Shown here one piece after another: positions 9,583-20,230 of a stretch of 20,230 nt of DNA. Location: positions 1 through 20,230 of the forward strand of contig JAAAJB010000617.1 of the NCBI GenBank assembly GCA_016098155.1. The letters run 5' to 3'. Source of the DNA: Actinomortierella ambigua. Its lineage: Eukaryota; Mortierellomycota; Mortierellomycetes; Mortierellales; Mortierellaceae. How positions within the stretch are numbered: the first letter of the stretch is position 1; the number at the start of each line of letters is the position of its first letter. Under the pieces are notes generated by a model that saw only the letters and a list, made by a program, of their open reading frames with translations, had not been told where the DNA came from and ran no database searches. A program made the position numbers and the translations under genes.

Positions 9583-12500
9583 ATGGCTGAGGAACCCAAG
9601 AAGGTATTTTATTTCTCTCTATCTCTCTACCTGCTGTGCATTGGCTGCATTGTTCAGTCAGTGTGCTCTTTTTATGTAGTTCAGGCAGAACTAGCTTTGC
9701 ATGCAGGACTTGAATGGTGGCCAAGCTGACAGATCACCACCATGTCACTCACCAGTAGAGTGGAAAGGGAAAAAAAAGGACCAAGCTGCGCCAACGAGCT
9801 CACTTTATTTTTTTTTCCCACGAAGAACGTATCCAATGCACCCGATCTGGCACGCTGTACTCACAACGGTCATACGTTTGCCTTTTCCTTCCTCGTCCCC
9901 CCTCCCCCCTTTTTGATCGCTAGACCGCCAAGCGCGATTTCCTGATCGACATTGAGAAGAGTGTCCAAGCCGTGTGGGAGGAGTCAAAGGCCTTTGAGGT
10001 CGATGCCCCCACCGAGGAGGAGCACGCCGATATCAACACCATCCACGAGAAGCACCCCAAGTACCTCTCCACCACCGCCTACCCTTACCTGAACGGTCGT
10101 CTTCACCTGGGACACGGCTTCACCGTCTCCAAGATTGAATTTGCCACTGGCTACCACCGCCTCAAGGGCCGTCGTGCTCTGTTCCCTCTGGGCTGGCACT
10201 GCACAGGCATGCCTATTCGTGTAAGCCTCACTCTCTCTCTCTCTTTTTGTTTTTGTTTGCATTGACACAACTGATGTTTCTCCCCAACAACGAGGGAGGA
10301 GGATTTTCGAGGCTCATCTTTTTTTTTGTCTTGATCTTTCTACATAGGCATGTGCTGACAAGCTGGCCCGTGAGATGGAAATGTTTGGCAAGGACTATAT
10401 CATTCCCGAAACAAAGGAGGAGGAGTCGGACAAGATGGCCGACTTGTCTCTGAAGGACAAGCCTGCTGCCAACGACAAGGTCGACCCCACCAAGATTGTC
10501 GCCAAGAAGGGCAAGGTCGCTGCCAAGGCCACTGGTCTCAAGTACCAGTTCCAGATCATGGAGCAGATTGGCGTCCCTCGCAAGGATATCCACAAGTTTG
10601 CTGATCCTCTCCACTGGCTGTCGTACTTCCCCCCAATTGCCACCGTATGTTCTCTTTTCCTTTTGCGTGGTTTCGACTTGGGGATTTGTATGGTCTACAA
10701 GGAAAAAAAAAAAGGTGACTGGCATGACTCTAATACCTCTTCCTCATTCTTTTTTTCTTTATTAGTCGGATACCAAGAAGATTGGCTACAAGATCGATTT
10801 CCGTCGTTCGTTCATTACCACGAACGCCAACCCCTTCTACGATGCCTTCATTCGCTGGCAGTTCAACAAGCTGAGAGCCCTGAACAAGGTCAAGTTTGGT
10901 GAGCGCTACACGATCTACTCGCCTCGGGATGGACAGCCATGCATGGACCACGACCGATCGAGCGGCGAGGGTGTCGGTCCCCAGGATTACACCGCCATCA
11001 AGCTGCAGGTCACCGAGTTCTCGCCCGAGGCCAAGGCTGCCTTGGCCGGCAATGCGGATCTGGAGGGCAAGAAGATCTTCATGGTGGCGGCCACGCTCCG
11101 CCCCGAGACCATGTACGGCCAGACCAACTGTTTCGTCGGTGTCGATCTCCAGTATGGCCTCTACAAGACCCACAAGGCCGACGAGCTGTTCCTCATGACC
11201 GAGCGTGCTGCCCGCAACATGGCCTACCAGAATCTGTCGCCCTCGAACGGCGAGGTTGTCAAGGTGGCGTCGCTGGTCGGTCGTCAGCTGATCGGTACCC
11301 AGGTCAAGGCTCCCCTGTCGACCTACCCCGCTGTCTATGTTTTGCCGATGGATGGTGTCCTTGCCACCAAGGGTACGGGTGTGGTCACGTCGGTGCCTTC
11401 GGATTCGCCCGATGACTATGCTACGTGCCAGGACCTGAAGAAGAAGCCCGACTACTACAAGATCCAGCCCGAGTGGATTGTTCCCTTTGACGCTGTGCCG
11501 ATCATCCACACGCCCACCTACGGTGACCTGGCTGCGCCGACAATCTGTGCGCAGATGAAGATCAACTCGCAAAAGGACAAGGTTCAGCTGGCGTTGGCCA
11601 AGGAGGCCGTGTACAAGGATGGATTCTACAACGGCGTGATGGTCATTGGCGACTTTAAGGGCAAGCCCGTCCAGGAGGCCAAGCCCGAGATCCGTGCGCA
11701 GCTGATTGCGTCCGGCGAGGCCGTCCCTTACTGCGAGCCCGAGAACCTGGTCATGTCGCGCTCGGGCGAGGAGTGTGTGGTGGCGTTGATGGACCAGTGG
11801 TACCTGGACTATGGTGAGCCCGAGTGGCGTGCACAGGCCGAGGAGTGCTTGCGAGACATGAACACGTGGACGGAGGAGACCCGCAACGCATTTGAGAAGA
11901 ACCTGGCCTGGTTGAACCAGTGGGCCTGCGCTCGTTCGTACGGTCTGGGCACGCACCTGCCCTGGGACAAGCAGTTCTTGGTCGAGTCGCTGTCGGACTC
12001 GACCATCTACATGGCCTACTACACAATCGCGTCGTTGCTGCAAGGAGGCAGCATTGACGGCTCTGTGCCCGGCCCGCTGGGCATCCGTGCCGAGCAGATG
12101 ACGGACCAGGCCTTTGAGTACATCTTTGCCGAGGGTCCGCTGCCGACGGACAGCGACATTTCCGAGGCCTCGCTGAAGAAGATGCGTCGTGAGTTTGAGT
12201 ACTTTTACCCCTTGGACATTCGTACGACCGGCAAGGAGCTGATCCCCAACCACTTGACGTTCACGATCTACAATCACGTGGCGCTGTTCCCCAAGAAGTA
12301 CTGGCCCAAGTCGTTCCGTGCCAACGGCCACTTGCTGTTGAACGGTGACAAGATGGCCAAGTCGACGGGCAACTTTTTGGGTCTGGCCGAGGCCGTGGAC
12401 AAGTACGGAGCGGATGCGACCCGTCTGGCGCTGGCCGATGCCGGTGACAGTGGTGAGGATGCCAACTTTGAGGATACGACGGCGAACGCGTGCATCTTGA

Positions 12501-13432
12501 AGCTGCACACGTTGATTGAGTGGATCCAGGAGGTCAAGGCAAGCGAGTCGAGCATGCGTTCGGAGCAAGGCCCTGCCGGTTACAACTTCTTTGACCGCGT
12601 CTTTGAGTCGCAGATCAACAAGCTGCTTCTGGAGACGGAGGCCTACTACGATGCCACGCTGTACCGCGAGGCTGTTCGTACCGGCTTTTACGAGCTGACG
12701 GCGGCGCGTGACTTTTACCGCGAGTCGTGCGCTCTGATGGGCATCCCCATGAACAAGCACCTCATCCAGCGCTACCTGGAGGTGCAGACGATCATCATCT
12801 CGCCCATCACGTCGCACTGGTCCGAGTATGTCTGGAGCAAGCTGCTGGGCAAGCAGGGTCTGGTGATCAACACTCGCTGGCCCGAGGCCGGCACGGTCGA
12901 TGAGGGTGTTCTGGACCAGGTCGACTACCTGCGTCGCCAGCTGGGTAACGTGCGCTCGACGGAGAGCAATGCCATGAAGAAGAAGAAGAAGGGCAAGACC
13001 GATGTCTTTGACCCATTCAAGCCCAAGAAGATCACGTGGGTCATTGCCACCAAGTTCCCCGAGTGGCAGGAGGCCGCGATCGAGGTCTTGAAGGGCGCCT
13101 ATGATGCGACCAACAAGACCTTTGACGAGGCCAAGATCAAGGCTGATCTGGGCAGCCGTGGCATGATGAAGGACAAGCGCGTCATGCCGTTCTTGCAGGA
13201 TGTCAAGAAGAAGGTCCTCGCCTCGGGTCCCTCGGTCCTCCAGCGTACCGTCTCCTTCAACGAGCCCGCTTTGGTCAAGGAGCACTCGACCTTTTTGCAA
13301 AAGATGCTTGGCTATGACGAGCTGACCATCCTCTCGAACGATGCCTTGCCCGCTGACGCTGATGATGATCTCAAGCGCGCTGCCGAGGGTGCTGTTCCTG
13401 GCCAGCCTGCGTTTATCGTCAAGAACCTCTAA
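9583..13432 (+). CDS. CDC60: Cytosolic leucyl-tRNA synthetase
   Basis: The exons are 9583-9603, 9924-10220, 10348-10644 and 10766-13432, giving 1093 aa, the usual length for eukaryotic cytosolic LeuRS. All three introns are phase 0. The enzyme charges tRNA-Leu with leucine using ATP. The class I signatures are clear: the HIGH motif appears as HLGH (68-71), followed by [16 protein letters not shown], and KMSKS appears as KMAKS (734-738). The CP1 editing domain (about 265-590) includes [23 protein letters not shown] and the conserved Asp before Tyr in SPDDY (about D422). [20 protein letters not shown] and the C-terminal region follow. The first exon holds only seven codons (MAEEPKK) and is separated by a 320-nt intron; the ATG context and the TAKRDFL continuation fit known cytosolic enzymes. 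There is no mitochondrial targeting peptide. Codons favour C or G at third positions more than in the neighbours, consistent with high expression. The symbol follows budding yeast. Confidence 0.97.
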
Positions 13433-13603
13433 AGTTTTTTTTTCTCTCTTCTCCGTTTTATTTTTGTCTCTCTCCCTCTAGAGGCGGCACATCCGTCTTC
13501 TTTTATAGTTTCATAAAGTCAGCATTTTCTGTACATTTTTTTTAATTGTTGTCCTTGCAGACATTGTTGCAAAGTATTAGAGGGTAGGGAGAGGGGGTGT
13601 TCA
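13433..13603. terminator. Shared 3' region between convergent LeuRS and MIS12 genes
   Basis: LeuRS (+) and MIS12 (-) end 171 nt apart, tail to tail. The plus strand has T-rich and CT-rich stretches (about 13435-13478 and 13537-13544) and CATAAAG at 13511-13517. There is no clear AATAAA on either strand. With so little space the two transcripts are likely to overlap at their 3' ends. Confidence 0.5.
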
Positions 13604-15108
13604 TTATCCCTGCGCCCTGGAGCGCTGAAGCTCATCGGTTTGCTTCCGTACTACGGATTGAATGTAGATGGCACGCTGATCGGGTTGGAGGCGAGCGAGA
13701 TGGTCGCGCAAGGATGCCAGTGCCGACGAGCTGGAGGTTCCTGAGGAGGTTGTGGACGCGGATGAAGATGATTTTGACAAAAGTTGCTGGTCCTGCTGTT
13801 GGTACTGTTGCAGCTTGGTGTATAGTTGCTGGAATCGGTCGTGCAGAGTCTCGATATTGTCGCGGATAAAAATCAGCGTTTGCGGTAGTGGTTGGACTAT
13901 TGACACAAAGAGAGACAGAGAGAGAGAAAGAGACTCAAAGCGCGTATTAGATCCTACTCACTCATTCGTCGGGTTGGTGCTGTCCTCACCAATTTCAATA
14001 GCTTTCTAAAAATGCCGCGGCTAGAGTTTCTTAACAGATCTGGATTGAGATTCGCATATGAGTGAATCCAGATTTTCCGTGAAGAAGCATTAAAAATGCG
14101 TGAACTGCATTCATTTACCATCTCCAAACTCCTTGATGGCTTCCCGTAGGAACATGATTTGGTCACGGCATTTTTCCAGCTGACGCTTCTTCCGGTTCTG
14201 CATCTCCAGTTCTTTCCTCAGCTTGTAGTTCAACGCTTTTGTCTAGCAAACAGAGTGAAGTACAAAGAATATTGTAGTCCCGCACAATGTGAGTACTCTG
14301 TCATTCAGCGACACTGTCTGGTTCATGATGGGTATTGATGATGGATGACCTAGGTATGATGAAAGAAATCCTAAGAAATACATACTGCAATGACCTGCCG
14401 CCTCAGCATGGCAAGTTGATCGTCAAGTTCCCGCTCTTTGCTATCGGGGATATCAAAATCGAGTGCCTCATAGTGCGGGAGGACAACGTCGACGTCCTCA
14501 GGCACACCAAAAATGTTCTTGAGCGCGTATAGTTCGAACCGGTCAAAGTTTTTGTCGACCGCCGATTCCAGTAGTGTCTCGAATCGGTGAATGCACTATA
14601 ACGGAGATAAATAGACGGATGGTAAAGTACTTTAATAAAACACGAATGTTACCGAGGAGGAATCGCCCTGGCACTTGTAGATGCTTTCTCACAAGGACAA
14701 ACTAACCTTTGCACACTCCATAAGCGAGGGGTCAATGTCTGCCATTTCCTGCTCGGCATAGGCTTGGAGGGCCATGGAGGCCTGGTAGATTAGGTTGTTG
14801 ATGGAGTTGATGACATCGTCGACAAAGGAGAGGGGCGAGTAACCGAAATGTTCAGTGAGGAGTTGTTGTTGGTAGATCCTCCGTTGGCGTTCCTGCATGG
14901 CGGGTTGCTGCAGCTGCAGCTGCAGGGATGGAGGCTGTGGGTCAGGAGGTGGCTGTGCATGGGTGCCTTGATTGTGACGCGGGTGGTGAGAGGGAGGAGC
15001 TGCTTGCGGTAGGCGCTTTGGTTGTTGTTGTTGTTGTTTTTGTTGCTGTTGCTGTTGTGGTAGTGGTGGTGGTGGTTGCTGTTGCTGCTGTTTCCGCTGT
15101 GCATTCAT
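13604..15108 (-). CDS. MIS12: Kinetochore protein Mis12/Mtw1
   Basis: On the minus strand the exons are 15108-14707, 14595-14386, 14242-14119 and 13896-13604, giving 342 aa with consensus splice sites and consistent phases. Residues 84-110 carry the Mis12 signature (LTEHFGYSPLSFVDDVINSI). Exon 2 carries the second conserved block, FETLLESAVDKNFDRFE, then LPHYEALDFDIP. A coiled-coil region follows (about 188-245), then a Gln/Ser-rich C-terminal part. Mis12 is a subunit of the MIND/Mis12 complex that links centromeric chromatin to the Ndc80 complex. Unusually, the first about 80 residues are a Gln/Pro/His-rich low-complexity extension. The ATG at 15108 is the first in frame; the frame continues upstream only with non-ATG codons. 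It converges on LeuRS and diverges from the LRR gene. Confidence 0.93.
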
Positions 15109-15347
15109 GGTGGTGTTGGTTTGGGTATGGTATGGCTGGTTGGTTGAGTTGGGGGGTGTGGCCACAACAAGGTTGTCAGAACGCGCTACTCGCCGAGTGA
15201 CTGTGTTCTAAAGTCCATTTGCAGGGTGTGCCACCATGTCTTGATGTTGGCATGCCAAATGTGCCTTCCTTCATTATTGAATCATCCTTTCCTTCTTTGC
15301 CTCCAAATCCCCTCTCTCCACCCACGCATTCAACCCTTGCACACACT
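15109..15347. promoter_or_regulatory. Divergent promoter region between MIS12 and the LRR gene
   Basis: The two start codons are 239 nt apart on opposite strands, so this stretch must hold the promoters and leaders of both genes. The LRR side is C/T-rich on the plus strand (about 15265-15345), like the leaders of the other genes here. No clear TATA or CCAAT box is seen. An in-frame ATG at 15252 could start the LRR protein 32 codons earlier. Confidence 0.5.
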
Positions 15348-18300
15348 ATGAGGTCAAGGAAGCAGCGCCACCGTGACCCTGAACGCTGGCTGCGCCGCCA
15401 ATGGGCTCCCGACATTGTCCAACCCTCCCCAAAGACCATTCTGGAGATGGCACGAGAGGCACGCGAACACCATGCCTGTCTTTTCTACCTGCCTACTCTC
15501 GACACCAATGGCTTCACCACCTCCCACGCCATGCTCTTTGAAAGGCCTCTTCCTCCTCCCCCTCCCCCTGCGGAGCATCTCCCTGCTGCTAGCCATACTT
15601 CGCCAGCTTGTGAACCCCAGGACAATACTCTTGTTGCTGACAATAGCTCATGGAGCACAGAGGACGCCAATAGGCATGATAGTCATGACGGCACGGACGA
15701 TATCGAAGACCCATCTCCAGCCAGCAATGGTGAAGAAACCGACAACCATACGTTCACCATGCAGATCACACGGATCTCAGACTCGGATCGCGGGATTGTG
15801 CACCTTGCCAAGTTTGATCTGACTTCCTTTGTAGGTTGCTGCTCACTCTCCCCAACCTTGTTTAAATATCGCTTCCTCAGGGGAGAAAAAGGGAGCATGC
15901 TGACTGACCTCTTCTCAACTCCCTATTTTTTCTTTCTTCTGTCGATACACCATAGCACATCCCTTCCCCAACGATCCCATATCTCTCCGGTCTCGTCTCG
16001 CTCCGTCTGCAAGACAATCGACTCACCACCGTACCTGATGCCATCTTTCGGCTACCATGCCTCCGAGAGCTCGATCTGTCCTACAACCAGCTATCGACCC
16101 TGTCCGGTCTGATCGCCTTACTCGCCCCTACCCTTGAGGGTCTGTACCTCCAATCAAATCAGCTGACCTCACTTCCTCAACAGCTCGGACGCCTGACCCG
16201 CCTCAAGATCCTCGACATTGCCGATAACAGTCTCGCCTGCGTTCCTGTTGAGCTGAAGCGTCTTGTCTCCGACTCGGTCACCAACAGCAACAGCAGCAGT
16301 CATCTGATGAATCAGCCAACACCAGCAACAGCACCGGCCACCACACCCTTATCAACCAGTGCTGCTATTGCGGCAGCGGCTGCCCGTAGTCATGGCAGCA
16401 CTAGTCGGGGCGTATCATCCAGAGGACTGCCCTTGCGTCGAGGAACCACGGGCAGTAGTGGCACCCATCACAGCGGCGGCGGCGGCGGCGGCATAAGAGG
16501 GCTACCGAGCACTACAGGCACATTAGCGAGCCACGGACACGGTGTCATCATGGACCAAAGGACTGGAGGAGTGTTTGCCAACGGTGCAGGTGGACTGGAG
16601 GAGGTGGAAGAAGACGAAGATGAAAATGAAGAAGACGAAGGGGTATCCACATCTATATCAGCGCCCTCAGCAATAGCATCATCAACCTCGGCATCCGTCA
16701 TAGGAGGGGGGAACCGTGAGATCCAAGAAGGTGGCGACGAGGACGAGGACGACGAAGTCGATGCAACTTCTGAGATGGATGTGCTGCTCGACACGGCGGA
16801 CGAGTCGGGCGAAGGTGGGCACCATGATGACGACTATGTACAGATCCGGCCTGGCATCAAGTGCTGGACACGCGGCAACCGGTTCTGGCAGGTCGATCAT
16901 CACTCTCCAGGAGGCCAGAGCACCTCCACCATGGGGGCCTCTATGTATTCCTTTTCTTCCTCTTCCTCACCTAGCCATCATCACCACCGCCAACAACAAC
17001 AGCAACTACAACAACCTGCTACCACAACCGGATTCATGGGTGAAGCAGGCACTCTTGGATTTTTTGTTCCGCAACAAAATATTATGACCGGTGGCTTCAG
17101 TCAGAACATCAATGGTCGAGGCGAGCCAGCATTGTCCCATTCTCGGATCCCGACAGCATTCGATACACTCGCCTCCATGTCCTCCAATAACAATACCAAT
17201 ACCAATACCACCGCCGCCTCCTTTGCCACATCGGGATTGTCTCATGATGGCCATAATGGCGGTGCCGGCGCCAGTTTGATTCACGAGGCGGCGCATGCTC
17301 GCAAAGACAGCTACACCTCAAGCCCTTGGACTCCGTCTCTGTCCGATCTGTGCTCCCAGATAGTCGGCGAGTGGCTCTATCGGGACCCGCATTTCTACTG
17401 CACAGCAGATACCTGTCCGGACAAGTGGCGGCAACAGCGACTGCTGCAACAGGAGCGAAAGGGACAGGACCAGCGACAAAGATCGCAAAGACAGCGGGAA
17501 CGGCAAAGGCAGCAGCAGCAGAGACATGAGCAAGGCGAAGGACAACAGCAGCAACGACGACGGAGGCAGCAGAACCAAGATGACCAAGTCTGCCCTCAGA
17601 AGGATGCCTTGAACGTGAGAGAAGAAGAAGGGGAGGAGGAAGTAGAAGAAGGCGAAGACGACGACGACGATACGACTCAGCGGCAGCAACGATACGAACG
17701 ATGGCTTGCCAAGGGGAAAATGAAAGCGGGCGAGGATGGACTAGGATCGTCCAATAATGTTACAGACCAACAACATTGGACGTCGGATGGCATGGTCAGC
17801 ACAAGAGCGAAGGCGTTGCACCATGAATATGACGGCTCGTGCATGGACAAAGAAGACGAAGAAGCAGAAAATGAGGAGGAAGAGGTGGAAGAGGAAGAAG
17901 AAGACGTTGAGGCTGGCGCCGGCCCTGTCGACTATGAGCAGTGCGTGATCAGGTTGCTGCCCGAGTGGACCATGGAGCAACTCGGTCTGTTCAAGATTGC
18001 CGAGCTGCGCAAGTCCCTTGTCGCCCACGACCGGAAGCTACGACGTGAGAGGCGAGAGAAGGGCGATGGCGGTGGCAACGAGTATCCTAGTAGTAGTGAA
18101 TCAAGTGACGAAGATGACGAAGAAGACGGCCGAGGCCAAGGAGGAGGAGGAGGAGGAGGACTACAGCGGGACTGGAAATCTTCCACAACGACGTCAACAG
18201 CACAAACATCAGCAAAAACACGACCACCGTCTGTTCACCCCTTGTTCCGTCAACAGCGGGCACGCATTGCATGGACTGTTGAAGAGCTAGAACAGGAACG

Positions 18301-19651
18301 AGATCGATGTTCGATTTGTGGACAGCGCCTGTTCTTCGAAGGCATGGTCTGGAAGCGTGTCGGCGTCCTGAGCGAGCGCGTGGTGCCTCTGGAGCTCGTG
18401 GCATGTTCGGTGGCCTGCCGATCGCGCGCCGACCAGGAGGAACGGCTGAAACGACGGGAGGCTCATATGCGACATCGGAGACGGAGGTGGCCGCAGCCAC
18501 AATCACCACAACAACAGCAACAGCAATATCCGAATGTAGGCTCAGCGAGTGGTGAGTCGGTGTCTCCAGTATCTGTGAAGCGAGGAAGGGCCTCTACCCA
18601 TACGATGGGGTCCTCGGCCACGTCGTCAATGAGCATCGAGGCTGGTGGTGGTGGTGGTGGTAATGGTGGTAGCCATAGTTCAAGAGCATCAATCGGCGCC
18701 TCATCTTCACCAGCAGCGAATCAGGAAAGCGATGGGACGACATCGACGACGCCCACTCTTGTCCCGAAAACCCCTATGCCTCGCCCATCATCGATCCTCC
18801 ACGGACTCTCGCTGTTGGAGGGTCAGACCAATACGGCCGGTGATGAAGATTTCGTGCCTTCGCCAACGTCGCTCACTATGCCGTCGTCTGGTGGCGCTGG
18901 CGGTAGTAGCAACAACAACACCACCACCACCAATAGCAACAGCAACAGCAGCACTACTGTTACTCGCTGGGATAGCACGACCTCGACATCGTCCTATTCA
19001 CAAGGGGTTGAACACCCACGATCCAGTAGCCCATGGCCATCCGAGGATCTGCTCCAGTCACAGCCGCTGTCCCAGGCAGCAGACTCTTCGCGTGTAACCC
19101 CGACGGCGGCGTCGTTTGGCCGGGCAACGGGTGTTTCTGGGGATGGGCAGAGCAGAGAGGACGAGTCTTGGTCGTACTTTGGCGCCGCCACCGCTGGTGG
19201 TGGTGGTGATCAATCCGGGGGCAGTGGTAGCGGGGGCACTATTCGTGGTCGAGACCACTTTGTCGTGTCGCCCTTACCCAAGACCTCGTTTTCGTCCAAC
19301 TCATCGCCCACACCGCGAAGAAGTGGTGGTGGTGGGGCAGAAGGGGATCCTTTGGCCAATGCAGCTGGCGATGTACAACAGCCACAACAACAGCAAGAAC
19401 AACAACACAGTCAAGAACCGGTCGTCTTTGGAGAAGGCACTGTGGAGACAAACGAGCCACCGTCCATCTTCACTCGCTTCCCACCACCGTTGCCACCGCT
19501 GATACCAATGACCACACCAGTAGGACCATCATCGTTCGTTCCACCGACGCGGCCTTATGGTGGTGTGCACTACTCGCGACTGATCCGTAGCGAATGCACA
19601 TACCTGTGTCTGGTGCGGCAGAACCCGCGTACCCGGTCATTCTCTATTTAG
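15348..19651 (+). CDS. Leucine-rich-repeat protein with Cys4 zinc-finger-like module and long low-complexity regions
   Basis: The exons are 15348-15830 and 15956-19651 (intron gtaggt/catag, phase 0), giving 1392 aa. About four LRRs lie at residues 174-264, e.g. LVSLRLQDNRLTTVP, LRELDLSYNQL, LEGLYLQSNQLTSLP and LKILDIADNSL. A charged, Ser/Gly/Gln-rich region follows, with polyGly (about 16472-16495), acidic and polyGln runs. A first conserved-looking block, SLSDLCSQIVGEWL, starts at 622. LLPEWTMEQLGLF follows at about 827-839. Cysteines at C946-x2-C949 and C978-x3-C982 flank the EGMVWKRVGVLSERVVPLE segment and probably bind a metal ion. A Ser/Gly/Thr-rich tail ends with a short ordered-looking stretch (HYSRLIRSECTYLCLV). 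LRR proteins with a similar C-terminal module are known in fungi from memory, but no function is certain. Predicted soluble; no signal peptide seen. The alternative start is 15252. Confidence 0.85.
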
Positions 19652-20174
19652 ATTGTTTTTTGTCTTTTTTGTTTTTCTCTCCAAATTTACTATCAGAATT
19701 GCTCGCGCAATATATACATAAAAAAAACTCCCAAAGGGCCCTCTTCCCCATGAACAACACATGCCTCTAATGGTGCAGACCAGCGAAAAGTAGTCAAATT
19801 TAGAAGCGCGTCTTTGTGGTATAAAAGTCCTTCTAGGCAAGGAAAAAAAGCAAAAGGTTCCTCGCAGAACGGAATTTGGGATCACGGTTGTCTTTTTTTG
19901 AGCAGATACCTGATTTTTTTCTTAGCGTGGATCGACTTGGGAATGAATAATTCAAGGGCCACACCATTGGCACGCTGTTGACATTTCCTTCCAGATGCTC
20001 AACGGTCGACCCCCCATATGTTTGCCACGGTCAGTTTCTTCTGGACGACTCGTGACCATAAATATGAGACGAAATAGCACCATGCACAACAACATATGTC
20101 GTGAAAGCAGAGCACATATAAATGTAAAGGACAATCATGTTTTCTATCTGTCAAGTGCGTGTGAATGTGCGTGA

Positions 20175-20178
<4 letters not shown>
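19652..20178. other. Gene-free region downstream of the LRR gene
   Basis: The first about 80 nt are T-rich and then A-rich (AATATATACATAAAAAAA at about 19709-19727) and probably hold the LRR transcript's 3' end. A TATAAAAG at 19820-19827 could be a promoter element, but no supported gene follows in the window. Open frames on both strands are under 85 codons with no recognisable features. Confidence 0.5.

Positions 20179-20230
<52 letters not shown>
20179..20230. repeat. GA dinucleotide microsatellite
   Basis: Twenty-six uninterrupted GA units run to the window edge, so the true length is unknown. It is the longest perfect dinucleotide repeat seen here and complements the CT-rich runs upstream of the KCH-like gene. 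Confidence 0.98.

Noticed and set aside
14908..14925. 18-nt CTGCAG palindrome
   Set aside because: It encodes alternating Leu-Gln in the Mis12 N-terminal low-complexity region, so the symmetry follows from repeated CTG/CAG codons.
14928..15200. Plus-strand frame with long Val runs
   Set aside because: It is the antisense of the Mis12 polyGln (CAA/CAG) tract and its 5' flank.
19820..19920. TATAAAAG followed by T-runs, as in a small Pol III gene
   Set aside because: No A or B box, no tRNA or U6-like sequence, and the implied transcript would be only about 45-70 nt with no clear fold.
1..20230. tRNA or rRNA genes, CRISPR arrays, complete transposons or a linked defence or biosynthetic cluster
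   Set aside because: No tRNA-like box pair, regularly spaced repeats, intact transposase motif or terminal repeats were seen, and the five firm genes are unrelated core eukaryotic functions.

Overview
This window is nuclear DNA from a filamentous fungus. The genes are split by short spliceosomal introns (about 90-320 nt, GTAYGN...YAG). One of them matches the fungal KCH membrane-protein family, and there are long polyGln, Pro and acidic tracts plus many A-rich, CT-rich and GA-rich simple repeats. The style resembles an early-diverging lineage such as Mortierellomycota or Mucoromycota, but that placement is an inference from style, not from any search.

Left third (1-3397): no recognisable core gene. 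Positions about 360-1165 and 1500-2370 are two diverged tandem copies of one spliced unit. Three donors and three acceptors occur in the same order and at similar spacing in both. Copy A can be joined into one short open frame; copy B has stops in that frame. Copy B ends near a perfect 14-bp hairpin (2313-2342). From 2371 the DNA becomes the upstream region of the first clear gene, with a 22-nt perfect palindrome and a long pyrimidine-rich leader that may be a 5'UTR intron.

Right two thirds: five well-supported genes. (1) 3398-4984 (+, 3 exons, 442 aa), a membrane protein resembling fungal KCH low-affinity K+ channels. (2) 5481-9373 (+, 5 exons, 1090 aa), an oligopeptidase B-like S9A serine peptidase with unusual extensions and an insert inside the catalytic domain. 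(3) 9583-13432 (+, 4 exons, 1093 aa), cytosolic leucyl-tRNA synthetase. (4) 15108-13604 (-, 4 exons, 342 aa), the kinetochore protein Mis12/Mtw1 with a polyGln/Pro N-terminus. (5) 15348-19651 (+, 2 exons, 1392 aa), a leucine-rich-repeat protein with a Cys4 zinc-finger-like module broken up by very long low-complexity inserts.

Layout: genes 1-3 are head to tail, LeuRS and MIS12 converge with a 171-nt gap, and MIS12 and the LRR gene diverge from a 239-nt shared region. The genes serve unrelated housekeeping roles (ion transport, proteolysis, translation, chromosome segregation, unknown LRR function), so I see no single pathway or defence-like system. The window ends in a GA dinucleotide repeat that runs off the edge. 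All exon boundaries were set by hand from reading frame and splice consensus.
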